Origin: Vibrio barjaei
Lineage (GTDB): Bacteria; Pseudomonadota; Gammaproteobacteria; Enterobacterales; Vibrionaceae
Length of the DNA: 64,000 nucleotides
Assembly (NCBI RefSeq): GCF_001639065.2
Contig: NZ_LQXO02000053.1
Span: forward strand, 496,001-560,000
Direction of reading: 5' to 3'
In this document: positions 1 through 7,411 of the stretch, one piece after another
Layout: each line of letters starts with the position of its first letter
How positions within the stretch are numbered: the stretch's first letter is position 1
Notes under the pieces: model-generated
What the model was told of the DNA's origin: nothing
The model's database searches: none
Seen by the model: the letters and a program-made list of their open reading frames with translations, nothing else
Translations under genes and position numbers: made by a program

Positions 1-988
1 TGATATTAAATATCGCTGGAATAGCGCCCACTTTACCAACCGACTTCAATTGATTTGACCGACTCTTAATCGCCAAATAAACCAATGGCAAGGTTGAACC
101 AACGCCGCCCACTAACAAAAAAAAGTCCCAAAAAGCAGGCAGATAGATATGCGGTAGCACCGCCTCACCAGCTTCTAATGCCGTTTGGTTTTCGAGGAGG
201 TTCGACATCCAAAATGGATTCATAATCCCGGTTATGATTAATGCTCCATGGATACCCATAAACCACAGCAACTGACAAATTAAAATTGATACCAGTACAG
301 CAACTAAACTGTCTGACGCAAGCACTAAGGGCCTAAAAAGCTCTTCAATCAACTGAGGAAAATGCACACCAAACTGAGCTTCCAACGCAACGTTAAAGGT
401 TGAAATGGTACTGAGCACCACGAATATTGGGATCATCAGTTTGAAGCTTTGAATCGTAAGGATGGGCACATCTTCAGGCATCTTGATATACCACCCTTTT
501 CGAATAAACAACCTAACCACTTCAATAGAGTAAATACTCGCGATTAGCGCAGTAAATAATCCAGACCCGCCGAGATATCTGACGTCCTCCTGTCCATTCA
601 GATAGAAACCAGCCAACATCAGAAAGGCCATACAACCCGTCAATCCCGAGAGTCGTTCAGGTAGTTGATAACTTTTTGCCAAACTTGCTGAGACACCAAA
701 CGACACAATGAGCCCAACAACTCCAAGAGTTAATTGATAGGTAGGCAATAGAATAGGTCTTAAGGTGTAAGACATGTTCAGCCAAGCGACTGACATCCAT
801 GACTCTGGGTTGGCAAACGGAGGGAAAATAATCGGGACAAACATGCATCCGACAAAAATAAACGGCATCGCCAACTGGAAACCATCACGCATTGCCATCA
901 AATGCTGACTACGCATAAGCAATTTAGCAATGGGGTTCATGAACTGCTCTACCTGATTGGCAAACAGTCTCATTACAGAGTGGTTCAT
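1..988 (-). CDS. PTS lactose/cellobiose-family IIC permease, partial (runs off left edge)
   Basis: Membrane subunit of a phosphotransferase system that imports and phosphorylates a beta-glycoside-type sugar. About 329 N-terminal residues are present; the C-terminus lies beyond base 1. It begins MNHSVMRLFANQ and carries the family landmarks MRDGFQLAMPFIFVG, WFMGIHGALIITGIMNPFWM and GGVGSTLPLVYLAIKS, all of which align with the second IIC gene at 1743-3071, so the two are paralogues. The ATG at 988 is preceded by GGTAA. It is transcribed divergently from the IIB gene, with a large LacI-type palindrome between them, so both arms are probably controlled by the same repressor (inference). The substrate cannot be told from sequence. 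Confidence 0.85.
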   Translation of the reverse strand, partial: MNHSVMRLFANQVEQFMNPIAKLLMRSQHLMAMRDGFQLAMPFIFVGCMFVPIIFPPFANPESWMSVAWLNMSYTLRPILLPTYQLTLGVVGLIVSFGVSASLAKSYQLPERLSGLTGCMAFLMLAGFYLNGQEDVRYLGGSGLFTALIASIYSIEVVRLFIRKGWYIKMPEDVPILTIQSFKLMIPIFVVLSTISTFNVALEAQFGVHFPQLIEELFRPLVLASDSLVAVLVSILICQLLWFMGIHGALIITGIMNPFWMSNLLENQTALEAGEAVLPHIYLPAFWDFFLLVGGVGSTLPLVYLAIKSRSNQLKSVGKVGAIPAIFNI

Positions 989-1272
989 CTTAGTTACCGA
1001 GTGTCGAGATCCTGGCAAGAATAACCTAATACTCAATAGTGCGGAAACTTCGCATCCAAATCTGATGACTTCAGCACACTTTTCGACTCTTGGTCGCCGT
1101 AAATACATTGAAAATCAGCTCTAACCCTCCCCGTCATTTCAGATGTTCATAACGTTTTAAGGTCAGCATAGTTTTGTTTCACATGCTGTTTCCAGACCAC
1201 CGATAGTTCGTTAACTGAGTCACGAAAAATCCACCTTACGGAGATTTTCTAGTGATCGTTTTCACACTTAAA

Positions 1273-1310
1273 TGGAAATCATTTGGAAACCGGTTTCCAA
1301 ATGATTTCCA
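1273..1310. promoter_or_regulatory. 38-bp perfect palindrome, LacI-type operator
   Basis: The two 19-base arms are exact reverse complements, meeting between 1291 and 1292 at the core GGAAACCGGTTTCC, with outer arms TGGAAATCATTT and AAATGATTTCCA. The core matches LacI/GalR-type operators (central CG dyad). It lies 45 bp upstream of the IIB start and inside the divergent promoter region of the two PTS arms. The rest of 989-1354 shows nothing else I can name. A related 19-bp operator sits in front of the lacI-type gene at 3740-3758. Confidence 0.8.
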
Positions 1311-1354
1311 GAACGGCATAGTAAAAAGGAATTCAAGATTCTGGAGAACTAAAA

Positions 1355-1660
1355 ATGAAAAAAATTATGCTTTGCTGCTCTGCTGGTATGTCTACTTCTC
1401 TTCTTGTGAAAAAGATGGAAGCGTCAGCTCAAGAACGTGGTATCGCGGCTGAAATTAAAGCGTTCGGCGCAAGTGAATTTGATGTGCAAGTCGGCAACTA
1501 CGAAGTGGTTCTACTTGGCCCTCAAGTTAAATACATGCAAGCAGATTTCCAAAAGAAAGCGGATGCACACGGCATCAAAGTTGAGCCAATCAACATGATG
1601 GATTACGGCATGCAGAAAGGCGACAAGGTTCTTGATTTCGCTCTAGAACTAATCGGCTAG
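1355..1660 (+). CDS. PTS lactose/cellobiose-family IIB component
   Basis: Cytoplasmic phospho-carrier that takes phosphate from IIA and passes it to the sugar bound by IIC. It is 101 residues, the usual length for ChbB/CelA-type IIB proteins. The active loop CSAGMSTSLLV starts at Cys8, the expected phosphocysteine. The ATG is preceded by a weak purine-rich stretch (CTGGAGAAC). It is first in an IIB-IIC-IIA order, followed by a hairpin before IIC. The sugar could be cellobiose, chitobiose or another beta-disaccharide; nothing in the window settles this. Confidence 0.93.
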   Translation: MKKIMLCCSAGMSTSLLVKKMEASAQERGIAAEIKAFGASEFDVQVGNYEVVLLGPQVKYMQADFQKKADAHGIKVEPINMMDYGMQKGDKVLDFALELIG

Positions 1661-1667
1661 TTTTCTG

Positions 1668-1711
1668 GCTCGGTGTCCCCCCTGTAGTCACATTTCGACA
1701 CCGAGCTTTCT
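1668..1711 (+). terminator. Intercistronic hairpin between IIB and IIC
   Basis: GCTCGGTGTC (1668-1677) pairs perfectly with GACACCGAGC (1697-1706), followed by TTTCTTATTC. It lies in the 82-base gap between IIB and IIC and could act as a partial terminator or an RNA-stability element, giving more IIB than IIC. Confidence 0.6.
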
Positions 1712-1742
1712 TATTCTTTAATATCCAAACGAGATCTACGAC

Positions 1743-3071
1743 ATGGGCGCTATGTACGACAAAATGGTCAACGTTATCGAGCAAAAGGTGACTCCTATTG
1801 CTGGTAAAATTGGCCAACAAAAATACATCACTTCTATCCGCGACGGTTTTATCGCGGCACTACCTTTTATGATTGTTGGTTCATTCATGTTGGTGTTTAT
1901 ATTCCCTCCGTTTTCAGCGGAAACAACATGGGGATTCGCACGAGCATGGCTAGATTTTTCTGATACTTACCGTGAACAACTCATGCTGCCGTTCAACCTA
2001 AGTATGGGCATCATGACGATATTCATATCTGTGGGCATCGCATCAAGCTTGGCACGTCATCACGATTTAGATCCTGTTACAACGGGCCTACTTTCATTGA
2101 TGAGCTTCCTTTTAGTTGCTGCGCCAGTACAAGACGGCATGCTTTCTATGCAGTACTTCTCAGGCCAAGGTATCTTTACCGCGATTATTACGGCGCTGTA
2201 CTCAACTGAAGTATATGCTTACCTAAAGCGCAACAACATCACTATTAAACTTCCACCAGAAGTACCAACAGGTGTTGCTCGTTCATTCGAAATCCTAATC
2301 CCAGTATTAGCCATCATCATGACCTTGCATCCATTGAATCTTTTCATTGAAGCACAAACTGGCATGATCATTCCTGAAGCAATCATGGCACTAGTACAGC
2401 CTCTAGTATCAGCTTCAGATACGCTACCAGCAGTACTTCTTGCAGTACTAGTGTGTCAAATCCTTTGGTTCGCAGGCATCCACGGCGCGTTAATCGTTAC
2501 TGGTATCATGAACCCATTCTGGATGGCTAACCTTTCAGTAAACCAAGCGGCAATGGCGGCTGGCGAAGCTATCCCACATATCTTTGTTCAAGGTTTCTGG
2601 GATCACTACCTACTAATTGGTGGTGTAGGCTCTACTCTTCCACTTGCTTTCCTACTACTACGTAGTAAAGCCGTTCACCTTCGTACTATCGGTAAAATGG
2701 GTGCAGTTCCAGGTATGTTCAACATTAACGAACCTATCCTATTCGGTGCACCAATCATCATGAACCCTGTGTTCTTCCTACCATTCATTTTGGTTCCTAT
2801 GGTTAACGCAACATTAGGTTGGTTTGCTCTTGATTGGGGATTAGTTGAGCGCGTTGTTTCTCTAACACCTTGGACAACTCCAGGTCCTATCGGTGCTTCA
2901 TGGGCAGCTAACTGGGCATTCAGTCCTGTCATCATGTGCTTCATCTGTATGGCTATGTCAGCAATGATGTACCTGCCATTCCTGAAAGCATACGAAAAGC
3001 AACTTCTTGAGCAAGAAGCTGCGGAAGAGAAGAAACAACAAGAAGCTGCAGGTCAACCTGTAACGGCTTAA
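1743..3071 (+). CDS. PTS lactose/cellobiose-family IIC permease
   Basis: Membrane sugar channel of the PTS, 442 residues, typical of the family. It shows the opening RDGFIAALPFMIVGSFMLV, the central WFAGIHGALIVTGIMNPFWM and the substrate-loop signature GMFNINEPILFGAPIIMNP. The C-terminus is a charged cytoplasmic tail rich in Glu, Lys and Gln. The start ATG at 1743 follows GAGATCTACGAC. It is flanked by the IIB and IIA genes, so the complex is complete apart from the general proteins EI and HPr, which are encoded elsewhere. A paralogue lies divergently at 1-988. Confidence 0.93.
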   Translation: MGAMYDKMVNVIEQKVTPIAGKIGQQKYITSIRDGFIAALPFMIVGSFMLVFIFPPFSAETTWGFARAWLDFSDTYREQLMLPFNLSMGIMTIFISVGIASSLARHHDLDPVTTGLLSLMSFLLVAAPVQDGMLSMQYFSGQGIFTAIITALYSTEVYAYLKRNNITIKLPPEVPTGVARSFEILIPVLAIIMTLHPLNLFIEAQTGMIIPEAIMALVQPLVSASDTLPAVLLAVLVCQILWFAGIHGALIVTGIMNPFWMANLSVNQAAMAAGEAIPHIFVQGFWDHYLLIGGVGSTLPLAFLLLRSKAVHLRTIGKMGAVPGMFNINEPILFGAPIIMNPVFFLPFILVPMVNATLGWFALDWGLVERVVSLTPWTTPGPIGASWAANWAFSPVIMCFICMAMSAMMYLPFLKAYEKQLLEQEAAEEKKQQEAAGQPVTA

Positions 3072-3093
3072 ACCCCAAATTACATAAATTAAA

Positions 3094-3135
3094 TGTCGCC
3101 CCTCAGTCTTAGTTGGGGATAAGCATGGGGCGACA
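3094..3135 (+). other. Intercistronic hairpin between IIC and IIA
   Basis: TGTCGCCCC (3094-3102) pairs with GGGGCGACA (3127-3135). There is no T-run after it, so it is more likely an RNA-stabilising or processing structure than a terminator. It mirrors the hairpin between IIB and IIC. Confidence 0.45.
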
Positions 3136-3177
3136 CCTATCTTTGAGATAGAACCATTAAGAATTAAGAGGTACAAA

Positions 3178-3495
3178 ATGGAACCAATGGATTTAGAAGA
3201 ACAAGTAATGGGCATCATCATCAACGCTGGTCAATCGCGCAGCCTATGTTACGAAGCACTTCGTCATGCTAAAAACGGCGAGTTTGAAGAAGCAGAAGGC
3301 CTGATGAAAGAAGCACAAGAATTTGCAAACCAAGCACATCTTGTTCAAACACAGCTTATCGAAGCGGATGAAGGTACGGGAAAAATGAAGATGACTTTGG
3401 TGATGGTTCATGCACAAGACCACTTAATGACATCTATGCTAGCAAAAGAACTCGTCGCTGAAATGATCGAACTACACAAGCGCACCGCGAAATAA
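3178..3495 (+). CDS. PTS lactose/cellobiose-family IIA component
   Basis: Soluble trimeric phospho-carrier between HPr and IIB, 105 residues. The motif LVMVHAQDHLMTSMLAKEL carries the phosphorylated histidine (His78) and the following D-H-L residues typical of LacF/ChbA-type IIA proteins. The start ATG at 3178 is preceded by AAGAGGTACAAA, a good ribosome-binding site. It is the last gene of the plus-strand PTS cluster and is followed by a terminator at 3594-3636. Confidence 0.93.
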   Translation: MEPMDLEEQVMGIIINAGQSRSLCYEALRHAKNGEFEEAEGLMKEAQEFANQAHLVQTQLIEADEGTGKMKMTLVMVHAQDHLMTSMLAKELVAEMIELHKRTAK

Positions 3496-3593
3496 GCAAG
3501 TAAACCCATTTTACTTTTTTCATAGTTGTCGACCATGCAGGGAACGAGTCAGAGGGAAGGTGTTGTATAGGAGCATCTTTTAAAATTGGTCGA

Positions 3594-3636
3594 AGCAGCT
3601 CTCATGTGCTCCTACCCTTTTGGGAGCTGCTTTTTT
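3594..3636 (+). terminator. Rho-independent terminator after the PTS operon
   Basis: AGCAGCTC (3594-3601) pairs with GAGCTGCT (3624-3631), ending in a six-base T-run (3631-3636). It lies 100 bases after the IIA stop and before the repressor promoter. Nothing else is recognised between 3496 and 3739. Confidence 0.75.
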
Positions 3637-3739
3637 CAACAACTTACTGCTTTTACTTGTTTTCCTCGGTTTTATAATACACTTCTACCTTCATCAAGCT
3701 TGAGCTACGTACCAGTAAAAGAGTACAATATTGGAAATT

Positions 3740-3758
3740 TTGGGAAACGGTTTCCCAA
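3740..3758. promoter_or_regulatory. LacI-type operator upstream of the repressor gene
   Basis: TTGGGAAAC-G-GTTTCCCAA is a perfect dyad around a single central G. It resembles the core of the 38-bp palindrome at 1273-1310 and lies 36 bp before the start of the lacI-type gene. This suggests autoregulation (inference). Confidence 0.7.
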
Positions 3759-3794
3759 CTTCAGAAACCCTGCAAATGAAATAAGGTTGTTTTC

Positions 3795-4751
3795 ATGGCT
3801 ACTATCACAGACGTATCTTTGCTAGCAAACGTGTCGAAAGCCACGGTTTCGCGCGTGATGAGTGGTAGTCGCGGTGTTAAGCCCGAGAGTCGTGAAGCCG
3901 TTCTGCGTGCTGCAGAAGAACTCAATTACCGCCCAAATGCTGCGGCGCAAACACTGGCCAATCAGCGCTCTGATTACATCGGTGTTATTCTTTCTTCAAC
4001 GGATGCCGGCCAAGTGTCTACCTATCTCCCGTTATTAGCGAAATCGCTGAAAGCCAAAGGTAAACACATGCTTGTACAGTTTGCCGAAACGCCTGCTGAA
4101 CAAGTACGTATCGTCGAAGATCTAAACCAAAGACATTGTGATGCAATTATTTCTCTGGGTGGAACGGTCGAAGAGTTAAAGAACGACAACATTATTGCCA
4201 TAGACAGTTTGGCGGATGCATCTCAATCTATTGGCTATGATTATAAATTTGCTTCAGAAAGCGCTTGTCGTTTCCTATCTAGTAAAGGCCATTCGAGCAT
4301 CGCCATTGTCGTAGACGATGAAAGTTACGCCTCAAATCAGGTCATTGAGGGCTATAAGACCTCATTGCAAAACTCTGCAATGCCCGTTAATCGTCAACTG
4401 ATTGTGACTGCTAATGGCAACAGTGAACAAGCTATCATGTCTTTACTTAACAGCTATCATCCATTTACGGCATTGGTTGTAATGCGCGATAGCCAAGCTG
4501 CGGTAGCCATGAACCTCTTTAGAGATTTTAACTTGGCAACGCCACAAGAGGTATCCATCGTCTCGTTAGAAGACTCTCAACTGGCGAGTCAACTAAATCC
4601 GCCTCTGACCTGCATTAGCTACCCATCACAGCAAATCGTTGATTTTGCCATGGAGCAATTGGACGCCATTTTAGATGATAAACCAATGACTCCAAAACCG
4701 CTTATCACTGGCCGCCTTGTCACGCGAGATTCCGTCACTAATCGCAGCTAG
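3795..4751 (+). CDS. LacI/GalR-family transcriptional repressor
   Basis: Sugar-responsive repressor of 318 residues. The N-terminal helix-turn-helix reads TDVSLLANVSKATVSRVMSG (residues 4-23) with the hinge region RAAEELNYRPNAAAQTLA, followed by the periplasmic-binding-protein-like sensor core that starts at YIGVILSS. It ends in a typical C-terminal stretch containing LTCISYP and ITGRLVTRDS. The start ATG at 3795 follows AAGG. Two matching operators, one before itself and one in the divergent PTS promoter region, make it the likely local regulator of the PTS genes. The effector is unknown. Confidence 0.92.
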   Translation: MATITDVSLLANVSKATVSRVMSGSRGVKPESREAVLRAAEELNYRPNAAAQTLANQRSDYIGVILSSTDAGQVSTYLPLLAKSLKAKGKHMLVQFAETPAEQVRIVEDLNQRHCDAIISLGGTVEELKNDNIIAIDSLADASQSIGYDYKFASESACRFLSSKGHSSIAIVVDDESYASNQVIEGYKTSLQNSAMPVNRQLIVTANGNSEQAIMSLLNSYHPFTALVVMRDSQAAVAMNLFRDFNLATPQEVSIVSLEDSQLASQLNPPLTCISYPSQQIVDFAMEQLDAILDDKPMTPKPLITGRLVTRDSVTNRS

Positions 4752-4765
4752 TACAAGTAATTTAG

Positions 4766-4796
4766 AAAAAGGAGTGTGTGACATATTCCTTTTTTA
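4766..4796. terminator. Bidirectional terminator between the lacI-type and araC-type genes
   Basis: AAAAAGGA (4766-4773) pairs with TCCTTTTT (4787-4794), with A-rich and T-rich flanks that give a U-run on either strand. It sits in the 69-base gap between two converging genes. Confidence 0.65.
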
Positions 4797-4820
4797 GTTC
4801 TACTTCACCACAATCTTCAA

Positions 4821-5615
4821 TCAACTTTGCAATAACTTGTTTTTGTATTGCTCTGGCGTTTGACCTGAGTATTTCTTGAACATCGCGATAAAAGGGCTTG
4901 CTTGATTGTAGCCGAGGGTAAAAGCCACTTCCTTTACAGAGTGCCCTCCTCGTAGTAAATCCATTGAATATAGATAACGTACCCTCAAACGCCATTCTGT
5001 AAAGCTCATTCCTAGTTCGCTTTGACAATAACGAGCGAGCGTTCTCTCAGTTGTATGTACCCTACTCGCCCATTCATTCAAGCTAATATCGTTAGTAGGT
5101 TCTTCCTCAATCGCCGCCAATATCGGTGCTAAATATTTGTTATTGCTGGAGGGCAAAAAGTGATGCTGTTCTTGTTGGTCACTTAGCTGATCTAAAAGCA
5201 CCTGTACTAATCGTTTGTCTTTTTCGGACTCGGCCACATTTATACTTCGATGGCGAAAATCCTCAATAATCGACGAAACAATCGGCGTCACCTTAATTAG
5301 GCTGGTCTTTTCGGGGAAGGTCGACGTCAGCTGATGGGCAATATTGAGAGAGCAGTACTCCAATGGTTTGCGGTTGTAACTGCAATGCATCACTCCCGCC
5401 GGTACCCAAATGGCAAGATGAGGCGGCGCGAGAAAGCGCGTATCTTGCGCCTCCATTTCCAATATGCCACCACTTATCAACTGAATCTGCCCCCAAGGGT
5501 GGCAATGAACTCTCGTCTCAGTATTGGAAAGAAACGCGTCGAAATTCATGAAAACGTCCGACGGCATTTTATCAATAGAAAGAGAAGGATGGAGGTTGCG
5601 TGACTTTTTTTTCAA
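4821..5615 (-). CDS. AraC-family transcriptional regulator with cupin sensor
   Basis: 264 residues. The N-terminal half is a cupin-like sensor (HCHPWGQIQLISGG and PAGVMHC). The C-terminal half is an AraC double helix-turn-helix, with SLNEWASRVHTTERTLARYCQ and SVKEVAFTLGYNQASPFIAMFKKYSGQTPEQYK. The open frame begins at a TTG (5613-5615) with AGGAAG seven bases upstream, so a TTG start is likely; the next in-frame ATG is inside the protein. It is divergent from the EamA transporter gene at 5715, which is the probable target (inference from the usual AraC-exporter pairing). Confidence 0.88.
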   Translation of the reverse strand: MKKKSRNLHPSLSIDKMPSDVFMNFDAFLSNTETRVHCHPWGQIQLISGGILEMEAQDTRFLAPPHLAIWVPAGVMHCSYNRKPLEYCSLNIAHQLTSTFPEKTSLIKVTPIVSSIIEDFRHRSINVAESEKDKRLVQVLLDQLSDQQEQHHFLPSSNNKYLAPILAAIEEEPTNDISLNEWASRVHTTERTLARYCQSELGMSFTEWRLRVRYLYSMDLLRGGHSVKEVAFTLGYNQASPFIAMFKKYSGQTPEQYKNKLLQS

Positions 5616-5714
5616 CTTGTCTTCCTATCGCGCTTAATGTCTGAATGGAGATATTTATAATTATAACGACCTGTCACACTATACATCAATTCACAAAACG
5701 CGACGAGGCTCACA

Positions 5715-6629
5715 ATGGTTTATTTACTACCTTTCCTAACCGTACTCATCTGGGGTGGGAATGCCATTGTTAATAAGATCGCCGCGTCGACTATCGAACC
5801 AAGCGCGATGAGTTTTTATCGCTGGGCTCTAGCTATGTTGGTCATGACTCCGTTTTGCTTGCCAAAGTTAAAACGCTACTGGCCAGAGATTCGTCGCAAC
5901 AGCGGTAAGCTTGCTTTTCTTGCGCTACTTGGAATGGTGCTTAACCAATCGTTAGGCTACTACGCAGCATTGACAACCTCTGCTTCCAACATGGCGCTGA
6001 TCACTTCTTTAGTGCCGCTTATCAGCGTGTTCATGTCTGTCCCTTTGCTTGGTAAAAAAATCTCCATGCTTAGTATTGCTGGCGGAGTGATTTCTTTAGC
6101 AGGACTTGCCTTCATGCTAGGTCAAGGCGACGTCGCTTTCTTCATGCATCAAACCGTGGCTCAGGGTGACGCACTCATGGTTCTCGCCGCTTTCGTTTAC
6201 GCCACATACTGCGTACTGTTGAAACGATGGAAAATGCAGTTATCTAGCTGGATGCTAATTTATACTCAAGGCGTGTTTGCCGTCATTATGCTATTTCCTC
6301 TCTTGCTTACTAGCGAGACGATTATGCCAACATCAGCATCCCTACCATTAATCGCCTACGCAGGTTTATTAGCTTCTTTGATTGCACCACTATGTTGGGT
6401 TAAAGCGATTGACCTAATTGGAGCAGACAACAGCGCAATGTTTATGAACTTGTTACCTGTCATTGCAGTTGCGCTCGCCGCAGCACTATTGGGCGAAACC
6501 ATTACTCAATTCCACGTCATTGGTGGTTTAATGGTGATATCTGGGGTAATTCTATCTCAAGTGAAAGTGAAACGCCGTAAATCGGCAACTGACACGGTGG
6601 AACAAAACTTGACCATAGATAAGCAATAA
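5715..6629 (+). CDS. EamA/DMT-family transporter
   Basis: Ten-helix inner-membrane transporter of the drug/metabolite superfamily, 304 residues with two EamA repeats. The first opens with LPFLTVLIWGGNAIVNKIAA and the second begins near residue 155 (ALMVLAAFVYATYCVLLKRW). It ends in a basic cytoplasmic tail. The start ATG at 5715 follows GAGG. It is divergent from an AraC regulator across about 100 bp. These proteins are often exporters of amino acids or small metabolites; the substrate is unknown. Confidence 0.88.
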   Translation: MVYLLPFLTVLIWGGNAIVNKIAASTIEPSAMSFYRWALAMLVMTPFCLPKLKRYWPEIRRNSGKLAFLALLGMVLNQSLGYYAALTTSASNMALITSLVPLISVFMSVPLLGKKISMLSIAGGVISLAGLAFMLGQGDVAFFMHQTVAQGDALMVLAAFVYATYCVLLKRWKMQLSSWMLIYTQGVFAVIMLFPLLLTSETIMPTSASLPLIAYAGLLASLIAPLCWVKAIDLIGADNSAMFMNLLPVIAVALAAALLGETITQFHVIGGLMVISGVILSQVKVKRRKSATDTVEQNLTIDKQ

Positions 6630-6717
6630 TCTCCTGCGGTTACACAATCTCTGTAGCCTACTGTTAACAATTTTGTCATACTCAGCGAAGCCCAAATAAC
6701 AATAAGGACATGTTCAA

Positions 6718-7203
6718 ATGAGTGGTGGCAAAAGAGATATCACCCTTCGTTTTCTTGCTGAACCTGGTGATGTAAACTTTGGCGGGAAAGTGCACGGTGG
6801 TGCGGTTATGAAATGGATCGACTTGGCCGCTTATGCCTGTTCGGCAGCTTGGAGTGGTAAATACTGTATCACCGCTTATGCTGGCGGAATTCGATTTGTT
6901 CAACCGATTCACGTCGGTAACCTTGTGGAAGTCAGCGCTAAAGTCATTTACACAGGACGGTCTTCAATGCACATCGCCATTGATGTACAAGCAAGCGATC
7001 CCAAAGAACTTAAAAATCGTCTCACCACACACTGTATCGTCATCATGGTCGCCGTAGATGAAGATGGAAAACCGACTTCAGTTCCTGAGTGGATTCCTAC
7101 AACCGACGAAGATATCAAGCTACGCGAGTCCGCCATCAAACTGATGAATATGCGCAAAGAGATCGGCGAAGAGATGGAAGCGCACGTTAAATATCTAAAA
7201 TAG
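6718..7203 (+). CDS. Acyl-CoA thioesterase, hotdog fold (YciA-like)
   Basis: 161-residue single hotdog-domain protein that hydrolyses acyl-CoA to free acid and CoA in the cytoplasm. The family motif is GGKVHGGAVMKWIDLAAY (residues about 21-38), with the downstream strand YAGGIRFVQPIHVGNLVEV. It has a charged alpha-helical C-terminus rich in Glu and Lys. The start ATG is preceded by AAGGACATGTTCAA. It appears to be a stand-alone gene. The family is clear but the acyl preference is not. Confidence 0.9.
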   Translation: MSGGKRDITLRFLAEPGDVNFGGKVHGGAVMKWIDLAAYACSAAWSGKYCITAYAGGIRFVQPIHVGNLVEVSAKVIYTGRSSMHIAIDVQASDPKELKNRLTTHCIVIMVAVDEDGKPTSVPEWIPTTDEDIKLRESAIKLMNMRKEIGEEMEAHVKYLK

Positions 7204-7241
7204 CGTGCCCGTAACATCCAATAGTCCAACAAGTCGTTTTA

Positions 7242-7280
7242 ACGAATGCAGATAATGTGCTAGCCATTGTCTGCATTCGT
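7242..7280. other. Long near-perfect hairpin between thioesterase and amylase genes
   Basis: A 16-base arm beginning ACGAATGCAGA (7242-7257) pairs with 7265-7280 with a single G-T wobble, around the loop TGCTAGC. No T-run follows on either strand. It may be an unusual terminator, a protein-binding palindrome or a leader structure for the amylase gene. Confidence 0.5.
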
Positions 7281-7411
7281 CACACAACTCACATCTACGC
7301 CCCTATTTTAAACCTAAAAGGATGAGTTTTTTGACTCACCCTTACTCTACACTCCAATTATATAATAGATTTTTTCTATATCCAGACCTCTACGTTGACT
7401 GTGAGATGAGT

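Noticed and set aside
657..848. 63-residue minus-strand open frame near the left end
   Set aside because: It is an out-of-frame shadow of the partial IIC gene, whose own frame is open from 988 to the window edge; there is no frameshift.
1252..1452. 66-residue open frame over the palindrome
   Set aside because: It spans the operator and the 5' end of the IIB gene in another frame; it is a shadow.
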